Shown here in pieces: positions 8,306-16,784 of a stretch of DNA of 57,473 nucleotides. The stretch comes from an uncultured Muribaculaceae bacterium (lineage in GTDB: Bacteria; Bacteroidota; Bacteroidia; Bacteroidales; Muribaculaceae), in contig CAMWRV010000010.1 in assembly GCA_947176745.1 (NCBI GenBank), forward strand, positions 1 to 57,473, in the 5' to 3' direction. Positions within the stretch are counted from its first letter, which is position 1. Every line of letters begins with the position of its first letter. The notes beneath the pieces are model-generated. The model made no database searches. It was not told the origin of the DNA and saw only the letters and a list, made by a program, of their open reading frames with translations. The position numbers and the translations under genes were made by a program.

Positions 8306-9007
8306 TTAATTTACAAATTCTTTATTATCTTGAGTTTGAACCACGCGTGAAGAATCATATTTCTTAATGAAGCCGTCTATATCGTTGCTCATTATTTCGT
8401 TCATTCTATGTTTTAGTTCATCCAAAGACCAATTCCACCAACGAATTCTAAGCAAACTTTCAATCTGATCTTTTGTAAAACGGTATTTAATTATACGTGC
8501 TGGATTCCCAATTACAATTGCGTAAGGAGGGATGTCTTTAGCAATCACTGCGTTCGTGCCGATTACCGCACCATCTCCAATATTTACTCCCTGCAGGATC
8601 GTTACATTCTTACCAATCCATACATCATTTCCAATATTAATATTTCTTACAGGCTTATCGCAACTTTTGGTAGGGTAAAAAATAGATTCTACCTGAGGAA
8701 TAAATGAATAAGACGATATATTTTCATATCGATGCTGCCCTCCGATAATTATTTCGACATTATTTGATATGCTACAGAAATTGCCGATATTAATGTGATA
8801 GGGTTTTCCTGTGTAAAGAGTTACAATGGGTATGCCATAAGTAAAGTCTCCAACTGTAATATTGGGATTATCGATTGAATGTTTTGTAAGGTTTCCGTAT
8901 TTTTTTTGAATTTCAGCAGCTCTCTGTTCTTTTTTATAAAGATTGTATTTCTTTATTGCCAATCTGAATGGCAAAAGTAAAATCCTTAATATCATATTTG
9001 AATTCAA
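8306..9007 (-). CDS. Hexapeptide-repeat (CatB-type) O-acetyltransferase
   Basis: This is a 233-residue protein. Its middle shows left-handed beta-helix hexapeptide repeats ('[19 protein letters not shown]', '[34 protein letters not shown]') and the family ending '[33 protein letters not shown]' of the xenobiotic/CatB-related acetyltransferases. '[14 protein letters not shown]' carries the likely catalytic histidine. It would acetylate a sugar of the repeat unit from acetyl-CoA in the cytoplasm. An alternative start is Met5. It lies 7 bp downstream of the flippase and touches the GT2 gene. Its base composition is AT-rich. Confidence 0.85.
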   Translation of the reverse strand: MNSNMILRILLLPFRLAIKKYNLYKKEQRAAEIQKKYGNLTKHSIDNPNITVGDFTYGIPIVTLYTGKPYHINIGNFCSISNNVEIIIGGQHRYENISSYSFIPQVESIFYPTKSCDKPVRNINIGNDVWIGKNVTILQGVNIGDGAVIGTNAVIAKDIPPYAIVIGNPARIIKYRFTKDQIESLLRIRWWNWSLDELKHRMNEIMSNDIDGFIKKYDSSRVVQTQDNKEFVN

Positions 9008-9014
9008 TATAAAA

Positions 9015-10568
9015 TTATTTTTGGATTATTCTTGAAACAAGATTCCGTGTCCCATTTGTTGTTATATAGAACAAAAGAATAAGAATTATAGAATAAGTTC
9101 CTACGCTTGACAATGCATAAATTATCCATTTGGCGAAAGATTCAGATGGATTCCAGGGCAATAATGGCAATACAGCATATGTTACAATAATCCATGTGAT
9201 AGCAATTAGAATCATATATAGAAACCAGTTCCCCCAGTATTTAATTACGGATATTTTAAATCCTTTTGAAAAAAGGAAATATGGTTTCCATATGCAGAGA
9301 ATAAAGAAATAGCTTATTACAGTACCGCTAAGAACACCAGGTAATCCATAGAGATATCCTCCGAGTAAAGCGGTTGTAATGAATAACACAGTTTGTGCTA
9401 TTGCTGCCCATAAGTCATAGAATAATCCAAAACCTGCCAAAAACTGAAGTACACAACCTCCCGTCATTCCCAAAAGTGTAGGTAAAAGAATCATGATTAC
9501 AACAATGTGAGACATAACATATTCTTTACCTAACCATAGAAGAATAAATGAATCTGACAAGTTGTAGAATCCAAATATCAGAATTCCTCCCAATATATTC
9601 CTCAGACATAATAATTCCCAGAAAACTTTCAATATTACAGGTTTATTCCCTTCTGCAATCAAATTTCCGATGCTTGCGTTTATTCCGTCAAGACTCTTGT
9701 GAATTAGCTGATTTGTTTTTGTAAATACAAGTTCATAGTTGCCATATAGTGCGACTACGGGTAAAGATACGAATGAGTAAATGAGAATTGGAGTCAATTG
9801 GTAATTGGCAAATTCACATATCTTCTGAAAAAAGATCTGTTTTACATATCTGGTAATTTCAGGATAATTCTTCAACAATTTTTTACCCTTACGTAAGTCT
9901 GTCTTAAGCCAGCCGTAAAAATGGTTTATTCGTTTATTAAGAAAGAGGGAATATATTACGGCAAATGACAATTCTATAATGATCCAGATCCAATATGATC
10001 GCGTGTAATATGCCAATACAATCTGGATGACAACCTTTATAATATTAGTAGTCTGCAAGGTTTCAACCAATACATAATTTCGCTGATCAGCGGAAAGAAG
10101 TATCTGCCGGTAATTAATGAAATAGCCTATTAATGAAGATGATAGAAACGCATAATATGCAAAAAACACCAGTAAGTTTGAGAAGCCTGTGTTTTTATAG
10201 GGATATATGACCGGTAAGAAAAAGCTTAAAATAATTCCTGCACACAATATAACAATACCGATCCAGCGATACAGAAATCCCATTATCGAGATAAGTTCAC
10301 AAATCTTTTCCTGATTTTTTTCAAATAGAGGTTTGTATAGTACAAATGCTATTGCACTTGATACTCCAAGCTCTGCAAGATTTAGAAACCCAAGTAGATT
10401 TGTCAGAGTTCCGGTTAGACCGATAAAGCCGGCACCAAGGCATTCAAGGAATATACGTCTTGAATAGAAACTCAATGCCAATACCAATATGTAAAAAAAC
10501 ATATTGACACGAGTGTTGATAATTGAGCGCTTTATTCTAGATTCGCTTTTTAATTCTGAGGTTGCCAA
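9015..10568 (-). CDS. Polysaccharide flippase (Wzx-like, MOP superfamily)
   Basis: This 517-residue integral membrane protein has about 12-14 hydrophobic helices spread along its length. The first is '[31 protein letters not shown]', whose 'R.IFL..LG....GL..L' pattern is typical of Bacteroidetes oligosaccharide flippases. It probably moves the lipid-linked repeat unit across the inner membrane. It is the first gene of the leftward polysaccharide operon. I see no consensus promoter directly upstream, where the previous minus-strand gene ends only 41 bp away. No polymerase (Wzy) or initiating phosphosugar transferase is visible in the window; both may lie beyond the left edge. Confidence 0.85.
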   Translation of the reverse strand: MATSELKSESRIKRSIINTRVNMFFYILVLALSFYSRRIFLECLGAGFIGLTGTLTNLLGFLNLAELGVSSAIAFVLYKPLFEKNQEKICELISIMGFLYRWIGIVILCAGIILSFFLPVIYPYKNTGFSNLLVFFAYYAFLSSSLIGYFINYRQILLSADQRNYVLVETLQTTNIIKVVIQIVLAYYTRSYWIWIIIELSFAVIYSLFLNKRINHFYGWLKTDLRKGKKLLKNYPEITRYVKQIFFQKICEFANYQLTPILIYSFVSLPVVALYGNYELVFTKTNQLIHKSLDGINASIGNLIAEGNKPVILKVFWELLCLRNILGGILIFGFYNLSDSFILLWLGKEYVMSHIVVIMILLPTLLGMTGGCVLQFLAGFGLFYDLWAAIAQTVLFITTALLGGYLYGLPGVLSGTVISYFFILCIWKPYFLFSKGFKISVIKYWGNWFLYMILIAITWIIVTYAVLPLLPWNPSESFAKWIIYALSSVGTYSIILILLFYITTNGTRNLVSRIIQK

Positions 10569-10609
10569 AATGAAAATTTCTGCTTACTTATAGAATGTCT
10601 TTAAAAAAT

Positions 10610-11761
10610 TTAGGATAGTAGATCGCAACAGTAGTTTTTGACTGACTGAAAGGAGAGGAGGGCGAGGATGACGCTGAGGATTCCGAGGCTGACGCTGATC
10701 CAGGCCAGCCAGGTGTTGAGGCGGTTGCTACGGTTGGTGGCTCGCAGATTTTCTTCGTCGTGGTGATAGCGTATCTTATTGCGTAACGCGTCGACTCCGA
10801 GCCGTACGTTCGAGAGGTTGTTGGCTATTATGCCGTAGTCGCGTCCGTTGATGGTCTTCCCTCCGGAAATCCGGCAGCATGTGTTGAGGCTGGAATTCAG
10901 GAGTGTCTGTACGAACACCCATTGTCCGATAAGGTTGTAGCATGACTCGTAGAATTCGAGCTTGAGTCTGGTCGCCTCTTTGCCCTTGAGCCTGGTTGCC
11001 TGCTTTTTGAGCGGATGAGTGTCGATGTATTTGTAGTCGGCGTAGAGTCCGTGAAGACTGCGCGTCATTGTGTCGTGACAGGCGGCTATGTAGTGCAGGA
11101 GCGGACCGTTGTCCGGCTGTGTTATCGGATTGCTGTCATTAATGCTGCAGGAGGGCGCGAGCACTGTGCCTGGCTTGTGGTAATGGTCGGTGTGGAAGTG
11201 GCTCTTGACTTGATGGTAGAGGTTTTCACGAACCATGTCGAGGTATTCTGGAGAGTCGCAGTTCTCGATCTTGAATTCGGCTACGCCACATCTCAGGTAG
11301 TTGCCGAGACTGAGCGTGATGTGCACAGGTGGAGTGAGTGGCTTAATGCGTTGGCTCAGGATGCGGTAACCGATAATGTATTCTTTCAGTTTAAGCCATT
11401 GGCGACGAAAGAACCCGTGACCGGAGTGGTCGGGGTAGATGTCGAGCAGACGGTTGTATTCCTCCTCTGTGAGGTCGCGAATGGTGTTGAAGGTGTTGAA
11501 AATGCTGATGCGCTCGGGGTCGATGCCTTCTCGGAGCTGTTGTGAGACCTTTATGCTGCGGTAAAGGTTGACCGTTATGTCTATTTTAAGTCCTTCCAGC
11601 GGGGAGGATTCTGACAATTTTGTCTCGGGCATCGACAATTCGGAGCGCATGTGCATGAATATGTCGAGGTCGCGCGAAGGATACGAGCGATAGCATACGC
11701 GGTGGTCAAAGACCTCCGGTCCTTCCTGTGCCATCGCAGGAAGCCAGTAGGCGTGTCTCAT
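10610..11761 (-). CDS. Unknown protein with C-terminal membrane anchor
   Basis: I do not recognise this 383-residue protein. It is largely hydrophilic with a His-rich stretch 'HFHTDHYHKPG' near residue 190. A single strongly hydrophobic helix ('WLAWISVSLGILSVILALLS') lies about 20 residues from the C terminus and is preceded by basic residues. This layout suggests a soluble N-terminal domain tail-anchored in the inner membrane. It starts 7 bp after the 110-residue partner gene and is surely cotranscribed with it. The location beside a DUF262/ATPase operon, the small partner and the membrane anchor resemble a two-component defence or toxin-type unit, but that is inference without homology support. 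Confidence 0.6.
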   Translation of the reverse strand: MRHAYWLPAMAQEGPEVFDHRVCYRSYPSRDLDIFMHMRSELSMPETKLSESSPLEGLKIDITVNLYRSIKVSQQLREGIDPERISIFNTFNTIRDLTEEEYNRLLDIYPDHSGHGFFRRQWLKLKEYIIGYRILSQRIKPLTPPVHITLSLGNYLRCGVAEFKIENCDSPEYLDMVRENLYHQVKSHFHTDHYHKPGTVLAPSCSINDSNPITQPDNGPLLHYIAACHDTMTRSLHGLYADYKYIDTHPLKKQATRLKGKEATRLKLEFYESCYNLIGQWVFVQTLLNSSLNTCCRISGGKTINGRDYGIIANNLSNVRLGVDALRNKIRYHHDEENLRATNRSNRLNTWLAWISVSLGILSVILALLSFQSVKNYCCDLLS

Positions 11762-11768
11762 CGGAGGG

Positions 11769-12101
11769 TCATATGCTCAGCATCTTGTCGATTATGGAGA
11801 CAAGTATGCTTTTGTGTTTTTTGCGCAGACGGCTTTTGGGTGTGGAGTCGAGGCGCAGGTCGTCGTGGGGCTTTATATGTAGTATCTTTGCGCGGCGGAA
11901 TGCCTCGGATGTGGCGACCCATTCGCGGACTATGCGGTGACGGGTCGGACCCGTTATCGACGCCGGAAGATGTGCGGGTTCGTAAATGAAGCCAGAGGCC
12001 ACGAATGTGTCGTAGTGACCGTGGATTTTCTCTATAAGCTCCTTTTTACTTCCGTAACGGTTGGTTATGATGTACTGTATGGCTGTCACTCGGTCGCACA
12101 T
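11769..12101 (-). CDS. Unknown small basic protein, first gene of two-gene operon
   Basis: This protein has 110 residues, is rich in Arg, Lys and His, and has no signal peptide or membrane helix. The middle contains 'GPTRHRIVREWVATSEAFRRA', a possible helical nucleic-acid-binding segment, followed by 'STPKSRLRKKHKSI'. No family is recognised. A consensus promoter about 260 bp upstream (12360-12390) would give a long leader. The next gene begins 7 bp downstream, so the pair is expressed together. It may regulate or neutralise the membrane-anchored partner, but this is speculative. Confidence 0.55.
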   Translation of the reverse strand: MCDRVTAIQYIITNRYGSKKELIEKIHGHYDTFVASGFIYEPAHLPASITGPTRHRIVREWVATSEAFRRAKILHIKPHDDLRLDSTPKSRLRKKHKSILVSIIDKMLSI

Positions 12102-12359
12102 GGGTTTATGTGGCTGGTTCTTATATATTAAACGAGTAAGAGGCTGTTTTGTTGTCTGCCGTTTGGGGGAGGTGCGTGCTGGTGCTGTCTGACGGCAGAT
12201 TGTACGGTCTGAGTCCTGCCTGATTGCGTATGGTCGGTTGAATCAGGTAGTTACGGTCTTTGTGGCAATTTTATCGAATCTGGCTGGCGGGTCATTGTCG
12301 TGTGGCGCGCCGTAAGTCGGAAGCGCGAAGGTGTCAGGTCAGAATTCTTTTTCGGTCTG
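12102..12359. other. Gene-free leader region of the two-gene operon
   Basis: No credible gene is seen here on either strand. If transcription starts just left of the -7 box at 12360-12367, this is an untranslated leader of about 250 bases. It contains one long-range inverted repeat, TCTGCCGT (12155-12162) with ACGGCAGA (12192-12199). No known riboswitch was recognised. Confidence 0.35.
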
Positions 12360-12390
12360 CAAAATTAATAAATAAATGTCAGACAGCCAA
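12360..12390 (-). promoter_or_regulatory. Bacteroidetes-type promoter for the two-gene unknown operon
   Basis: Read on the minus strand, TTG (12388-12390) is followed after 20 bp by TAATTTTG (12360-12367), a match to the Bacteroidetes TTG...TAnnTTTG consensus. It points at the 110-residue gene that starts at 12101. Confidence 0.6.
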
Positions 12391-12420
12391 ACCTCGGCCG
12401 CCCCGCTGTGTGAAATGATG

Positions 12421-12450
12421 TAAGATCCATCCCACAAAAAATGTTAATGG
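12421..12450. repeat. Solo terminal-repeat copy of the 339-bp element
   Basis: This stretch matches the left terminal repeat at 48311-48341 except for one missing base and one C-to-T change in its first ten positions (CATCCCACAAAAAATGTTAA is intact). No partner repeat is seen nearby. It lies just after the end of the third gene of the DUF262 operon. Confidence 0.65.
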
Positions 12451-12473
12451 CTGGAGTGCAAGGGAGCGGCCTG

Positions 12474-13274
12474 TCAGAGAAGTTTTACGGAATGGTACAG
12501 TTCGAGCTTTTTTATGGGTGACGGCGGGAGGCGGTGGATCTGGTGCGGGTCGTCATTTTGCAGTCGATGCCCGTGGTATATGGGTGTTTCTCCATCCTGC
12601 GGATGGTTTTCAAGCGAGAATATGATGACGGATCCACGGCCTTTATGATACCCGAAGAGGCGTCTTTCTTTTTTGTCGCCTACTGCGATCTTCAGATTAT
12701 GTTCGATATCTGTTTTGTCAAGATCGAGCGGTGAGACTCTGACTCCTTCGCCGGTGATATATTCCTTTTTACGGTGTTTGCCAGATTGGTGGTTGAACAT
12801 GCGTGCCGGATCGCGGTGGTGCGAGAACCAGTCATGGACATCCGTCTCTTTCCTCAGGCATTCGTTGATCCTTAACGGAGGTTGCTGAGCATTGTCTCTC
12901 CAGACGGCAAGCACCGGCGGGGCAAATATGTCTGACGGTATGACAAGCGCTATATTCTCTTTTGTCGAAACGGCTTTGGCGTATCGTCCCCACAGACTGT
13001 CGGTCATGTCATCATCTGCCAAATAGATCACGTGGCCGGGATCAGGCGGAGGCATATGGCGGAAGTCGGTAAGATCCGTAAACGCCATGCGTCTGAGACC
13101 GAGCGAAGTCTTGTCTGACGGGTCGGTTTCTTCCTTTGCTGTAATCGATCTGAAGGATTTTTCGTCCCAGTATGCCTCGAATCTCTCGCAGTCAATGAAC
13201 CTGAGTATCTTTTTCAACCGCACGAGAGGCTTCGTTCCTTCATCTTCAGGCAGATGGATCAAAAGCTTATTCAT
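12474..13274 (-). CDS. Unknown third protein of the DUF262/DUF3696 operon
   Basis: This is a 266-residue protein if it starts at the Met whose ATG overlaps the ATPase stop codon by 8 bp; an upstream in-frame ATG at 13295 would add 7 residues. It is soluble and polar with no signal peptide. The N-terminal half ('VIYLADDDMTDSLWGRYAKA', 'IALVIPSDIF') looks like an alpha/beta fold. The C-terminal half has many His and Lys residues: 'NHQSGKHRKKEY', 'GVRVSPLDLD', 'RRLFGYHKGRGSVIIFSLE' and 'IYHGHRL'. I recall similar KH...SPL...YHGY patterns in proteins beside DUF262/ATPase genes but cannot name the family. Its position suggests it is the effector or a partner of the upstream pair. Confidence 0.6.
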   Translation of the reverse strand: MNKLLIHLPEDEGTKPLVRLKKILRFIDCERFEAYWDEKSFRSITAKEETDPSDKTSLGLRRMAFTDLTDFRHMPPPDPGHVIYLADDDMTDSLWGRYAKAVSTKENIALVIPSDIFAPPVLAVWRDNAQQPPLRINECLRKETDVHDWFSHHRDPARMFNHQSGKHRKKEYITGEGVRVSPLDLDKTDIEHNLKIAVGDKKERRLFGYHKGRGSVIIFSLENHPQDGETPIYHGHRLQNDDPHQIHRLPPSPIKKLELYHSVKLL

Positions 13275-14412
13275 CAAACAATACGTCAAGGTCAAGGTTC
13301 ATCTGTTCCACGAAATGAGGCGGCGCGTTTTTTATGCGGCAGTCCGGACCTATGGAGACCGGAGTGACTGAGAGGATGCCGTCGTATGACGGCGAATCGA
13401 AGTGCAGGATACTGACATCGGTCTTTTTTAGTGTGGACCGCTTCATGTTGACGAGCGCGCCGAATATTATATGGTCGCTGTGTGTCTCGAGTATCACCTG
13501 TGCTCCCCCTTTGACCACCCGGCTTATCAGTTCCATAAGGGCAGACTGCGCGGCTGGATGTATGTGGGCCTCGGGATTCTCGATTATCACAAGTCCTCCG
13601 GGGCCGGTCGAGAGAAGTCCGACTATGATCGGAAGCACGTATGAGACGCCAAATCCGGTGTTGAGTGCTGTCACAGATCCTCTTAGCCCGTTCGTTCTCG
13701 GATATGTGTAGCCGAGTGTGTGGCGGTCGCCGTCGCTGTTGACAGTCACCTGAATTCTTGGTGATATGCGGTCAAGCCACAGTGCGGTCTGGGCTTTAAG
13801 ACTGTTGTCGGTTTTGCCGGATGCCGGGTCTGGCAGTATCGCCTCCGGGATGGCTATCGGATCGGAGCCGTATCGCTCCAGAACGGCCACGGCATAAGCT
13901 CCGTCGCCCATGTCTGCGGATACCTGTCTGTGCTCAAGCGCGTCTGTGTCTGTGCCGTATGAAGTCTGAGGACCGATGCGGAACGCGCTGAGATACTGGA
14001 ATCTGTCGTTGAACAGCGGATGCGACGCAAGGAGTTCTTTGTCAGGATTGGAAAATCCCGGATATGCTTTCAGTACGGTGGCGTTGTCAAGTGTATACTT
14101 GAAGCGGAAATCCAGTGTGCCGCAATCACCGTCGGAGTCGATGATGACATGCATCATGTCGGGATTGTCGTCGTTGCCGACAAACCAGTTGACGAGCGGG
14201 CCTGACTGTCCCCCTATGTTGACCGCCCGGCTTTTAAGGGAGAGACGGTCGGGATAGCTGCTGTCTGTCGCGGAACTTCGCAGAAGAAGCAGGGCTTGTG
14301 TGACCGAAGATTTGCCCATGCCGTTTATGCCGGTCATTATGGTAAGAGGCGCGATGCCGAGATCTGTGTTGGCGTGTGCCTTGAAGTTGTGGATATGTAT
14401 ATGGCTTATCAT
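13267..14412 (-). CDS. AAA/OLD-like ATPase, DUF3696 type
   Basis: The 381-residue protein starts 'MISHIHIHNFKAHANTDLGI' and has Walker A 'GINGMGKSS' at about residues 29-37. Walker B is 'GGLVIIENPEAHIHPAAQSALM', and 'QVILETHSDHII' is the switch/H-loop. This arrangement is characteristic of SMC/RecF-like ATPases of the AAA_15/AAA_21 group. The ending 'APPHFVEQMNLDLDVLF' fits the DUF3696 C-terminal motif. There is no TOPRIM domain, so it differs from OLD nucleases and must act with partners. Its ATG overlaps the DUF262 stop (ATGA). Such ATPases usually sense invading DNA or phage processes and switch on an effector. Confidence 0.8.
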   Translation of the reverse strand: MISHIHIHNFKAHANTDLGIAPLTIMTGINGMGKSSVTQALLLLRSSATDSSYPDRLSLKSRAVNIGGQSGPLVNWFVGNDDNPDMMHVIIDSDGDCGTLDFRFKYTLDNATVLKAYPGFSNPDKELLASHPLFNDRFQYLSAFRIGPQTSYGTDTDALEHRQVSADMGDGAYAVAVLERYGSDPIAIPEAILPDPASGKTDNSLKAQTALWLDRISPRIQVTVNSDGDRHTLGYTYPRTNGLRGSVTALNTGFGVSYVLPIIVGLLSTGPGGLVIIENPEAHIHPAAQSALMELISRVVKGGAQVILETHSDHIIFGALVNMKRSTLKKTDVSILHFDSPSYDGILSVTPVSIGPDCRIKNAPPHFVEQMNLDLDVLFDE

Positions 14413-15473
14413 TGCGAGGCATGTTTTTTTATGAGAGATCCGATTGTGTCGTAACGGTATGTTGTGGCGGCCTTTCGGTCGGATTTACTGCCGACAGATT
14501 CTCTAAGTCGGGCATCGGAGGTCATGAGCTGCGTGAAATCTTCTATAAATGATGCCTTTGATCGCACAAGTCTTTCAGTTTCACAGTCGGAGAGCATGGC
14601 GATTCTGGTTACCATCACGTCGAACAGGGAAACAGACGGTTTACGGTTTGTCTTGCCAGGAATCCTGAAAGCTTTGTCTCCGAATATCCTGACGTTGGTG
14701 GCGACTGCGGCAAGGAAGTGTTCTCTGACAGAACGGAGTTCATCTTCATCGAGGGTTTCCATGTCTCTGAGTGTGTCGTTGAGGAATGTGTCCATGCGGC
14801 CGGAATACACCTCATGACCTTTGATCATGAATCCGAGGGCCCGCAGCACCGCTTCGCGGTCTTTCATCCTTTTCTTGCTGAATCCGAGAGTTGAGAAGGA
14901 GTTTGCTTCCGACAAGTCGCGTATGAATCCGTTTGCTTTGCCGGGGAAAATGGCGTTACGAATCTCCTGATTGTTGAGGGGTGTCCCGCCTGTGTTGAGA
15001 CGCTTGAATATAAGATACTTGACACTGTCGGGGGTGTTGCCTTTGAATACGTTGACAACGATCTCTTCAAGTCCGATGGCCAGCTGGTCCTGAAAGTTGA
15101 GATCTTTATAGGAGAGTCCCCCATACTGAGCGTCTATAAATTCAAGATTCTTAAGCCGCAGATCGCAGTCGACCGCGAAATGTTTCAGTGCGCAGAGCCG
15201 CTGCAGACCGTCGATCACGGTGTATTTCCTGGTTTTGGAGTTATATTCGAAATACATGCTCGGCAGAGGCAGTTTCAGCAATATCGATTCGATAAGACGA
15301 CTTTGTTTCTCGTCGCTCCACAAGTCTGATTTCCGCTGGAACGCCGGCGACAGGTCTATCATGTCGTTTTTCAGCATCGCAATCAGGGTGCTGATCGGCA
15401 TGTTTTTCTTTTCCACGTCTATTCCGGCGGGGTCGAAGGGTTCTGATATGGCTAGTGTGGCAGGAGACTCCAT
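14409..15473 (-). CDS. DUF262 (GmrSD N-terminal/ParB-like) protein
   Basis: The 354-residue protein contains the DUF262 motifs in order: 'LSPAFQRKSDLWSDEKQSRLIESILLKLPLPSMYF' (residues 38-73), 'YTVIDGLQRLCALKHF' (the DGxQR motif of the ParB/Srx-like NTPase-nuclease fold) and 'IFKRLNTGGTPLNNQEIRNAIF'. The DUF1524 HNH nuclease domain that completes GmrSD is absent, which is usual for versions working with separate subunits. It is the first gene of a tightly overlapping three-gene operon with a consensus -7 box at 15510-15517. Homologous modules occur in type IV restriction and other anti-phage systems. Confidence 0.85.
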   Translation of the reverse strand: MESPATLAISEPFDPAGIDVEKKNMPISTLIAMLKNDMIDLSPAFQRKSDLWSDEKQSRLIESILLKLPLPSMYFEYNSKTRKYTVIDGLQRLCALKHFAVDCDLRLKNLEFIDAQYGGLSYKDLNFQDQLAIGLEEIVVNVFKGNTPDSVKYLIFKRLNTGGTPLNNQEIRNAIFPGKANGFIRDLSEANSFSTLGFSKKRMKDREAVLRALGFMIKGHEVYSGRMDTFLNDTLRDMETLDEDELRSVREHFLAAVATNVRIFGDKAFRIPGKTNRKPSVSLFDVMVTRIAMLSDCETERLVRSKASFIEDFTQLMTSDARLRESVGSKSDRKAATTYRYDTIGSLIKKHASQ

Positions 15474-15509
15474 GCGTTATCTTGGTTTGTATTTGGTGTC
15501 TATGCGATG

Positions 15510-15539
15510 CAAAGATAGCGAAAATCCGGAATTATTCCG
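15510..15539 (-). promoter_or_regulatory. Promoter and palindrome before the DUF262 operon
   Basis: On the minus strand TATCTTTG (15510-15517) exactly matches the -7 box TAnnTTTG, 37 bp before the start codon. No clear TTG is found at -33. The palindrome CGGAATTATTCCG (15527-15539) lies immediately upstream, where a repressor or activator could bind. This would suit an operon whose expression must be kept low. Confidence 0.5.
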
Positions 15540-15611
15540 AATTTCCGCTATCCGATTTATGCTGAATTCAAACCCTTTTAAGCGACAATAGGTCGTATTG
15601 CAGGGGCGGTG

Positions 15612-16703
15612 TTACTTCACGATGCCTTTTTCGAGGTATTCGGCGAGGTTGGTGCGGATACGCTCGCCGGCGCGTTCCACAGCCACTTTCTCCATGTCGT
15701 GGTCGACCATGAGGTTGACCAGCTGCTCGAATGTGGTTTTCTTGGCGGGGTCCCATCCGAGGCGTCCCTTGGCTTTGGTGGGGTCTCCCCAGAGGTTGAC
15801 CACGTCGGTGGGGCGGTAGAAGTCGGGGCTGACCTCGACGAGCGTTTTGCCGGTGGCCTTGTCGATGCCTTTCTCATTCTCTCCTTCGCCTTCCCAGCGC
15901 AGTTCGATGCCGGCGCGGCGGAATGCAAGCTCGCAGAATTCGCGCACGGTGTGCTGCTCGCCGGTGGCGATCACGAAGTCTTCGGGCTTCTCCTGCTGGA
16001 GCAGGAGCCACATGCACTCCACGTAGTCTTTGGCGTAGCCCCAGTCGCGGAGCGAGCTGAGGTTTCCGAGATAGAGCTTGTCCTGCTTGCCCTGGGCGAT
16101 GCGGGCGGCGGCGAGTGTGATCTTGCGGGTCACGAATGTCTCTCCGCGGCGTTCGCTCTCGTGGTTGAAGAGTATGCCTGAGCATGCGTACATGCCGTAT
16201 GCCTCGCGGTATTCCTTGACGATCCAGAAGCCGTAGAGTTTCGCCACGGCATAGGGTGAGTAGGGATGGAAGGGGGTGTTCTCGTTCTGGGGAACCTCTT
16301 CTACCTTGCCGTAAAGCTCGGATGTCGACGCCTGGTAGAAGCGGCATGTGTCGGCCAGTCCGCACAGGCGTATGGCCTCAAGGCAGCGGAGCACGCCGGT
16401 GGCGTCGACGTCGGCGGTGAACTCGGGGGAGTCGAACGACACCTGCACGTGGCTCTGGGCGGCCAGGTTGTAGAATTCGTCGGGGCGTATCTTCGAGACG
16501 GCCTGGAGTATCGACATAGAATCGCCGAGGTCGGCGTAGTGGAGGTGGAAGTTGGGATGCCCCTCGAGGTGGGCTATGCGTTCGCGGTAGTCTACCGACG
16601 AACGGCGTATGATGCCATGTACGTCGTAGCCTTTCTCAAGCAGGAGTTCGGCGAGATAGCTGCCGTCCTGACCGGTAATTCCTGTAATCAGCGCGGTTTT
16701 CAT
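15612..16703 (-). CDS. gmd: GDP-mannose 4,6-dehydratase
   Basis: This is a 363-residue extended SDR enzyme. It has the NADP-binding motif '[23 protein letters not shown]', the Gmd signature 'IIRRSS' and 'LHYADLGD', the catalytic Thr/Ser-Glu with '[19 protein letters not shown]', Tyr-Lys in '[13 protein letters not shown]', and '[20 protein letters not shown]' for GDP-mannose binding. It makes GDP-4-keto-6-deoxymannose, the precursor of GDP-L-fucose, GDP-rhamnose or GDP-perosamine. The usual next gene, fcl, is not adjacent; the neighbours are a DUF262 operon and two acyltransferases. Length and motifs are complete. It probably feeds O-antigen or capsule synthesis. Confidence 0.95.
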   Translation of the reverse strand: MKTALITGITGQDGSYLAELLLEKGYDVHGIIRRSSVDYRERIAHLEGHPNFHLHYADLGDSMSILQAVSKIRPDEFYNLAAQSHVQVSFDSPEFTADVDATGVLRCLEAIRLCGLADTCRFYQASTSELYGKVEEVPQNENTPFHPYSPYAVAKLYGFWIVKEYREAYGMYACSGILFNHESERRGETFVTRKITLAAARIAQGKQDKLYLGNLSSLRDWGYAKDYVECMWLLLQQEKPEDFVIATGEQHTVREFCELAFRRAGIELRWEGEGENEKGIDKATGKTLVEVSPDFYRPTDVVNLWGDPTKAKGRLGWDPAKKTTFEQLVNLMVDHDMEKVAVERAGERIRTNLAEYLEKGIVK

Positions 16704-16733
16704 TATCTTACTTACTTGTTAGTGATTGAAATG

Positions 16734-16741
16734 CAAAATTA
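16734..16741 (-). promoter_or_regulatory. Probable -7 box for gmd
   Basis: On the minus strand the bases read TAATTTTG, a match to the Bacteroidetes -7 consensus, about 30 bp before the gmd start codon. A matching -33 TTG at the usual distance is not evident. Confidence 0.45.
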
Positions 16742-16784
16742 ATCAATATCTTTTAAATACTAAAATGATGACATTAAAATGTGA

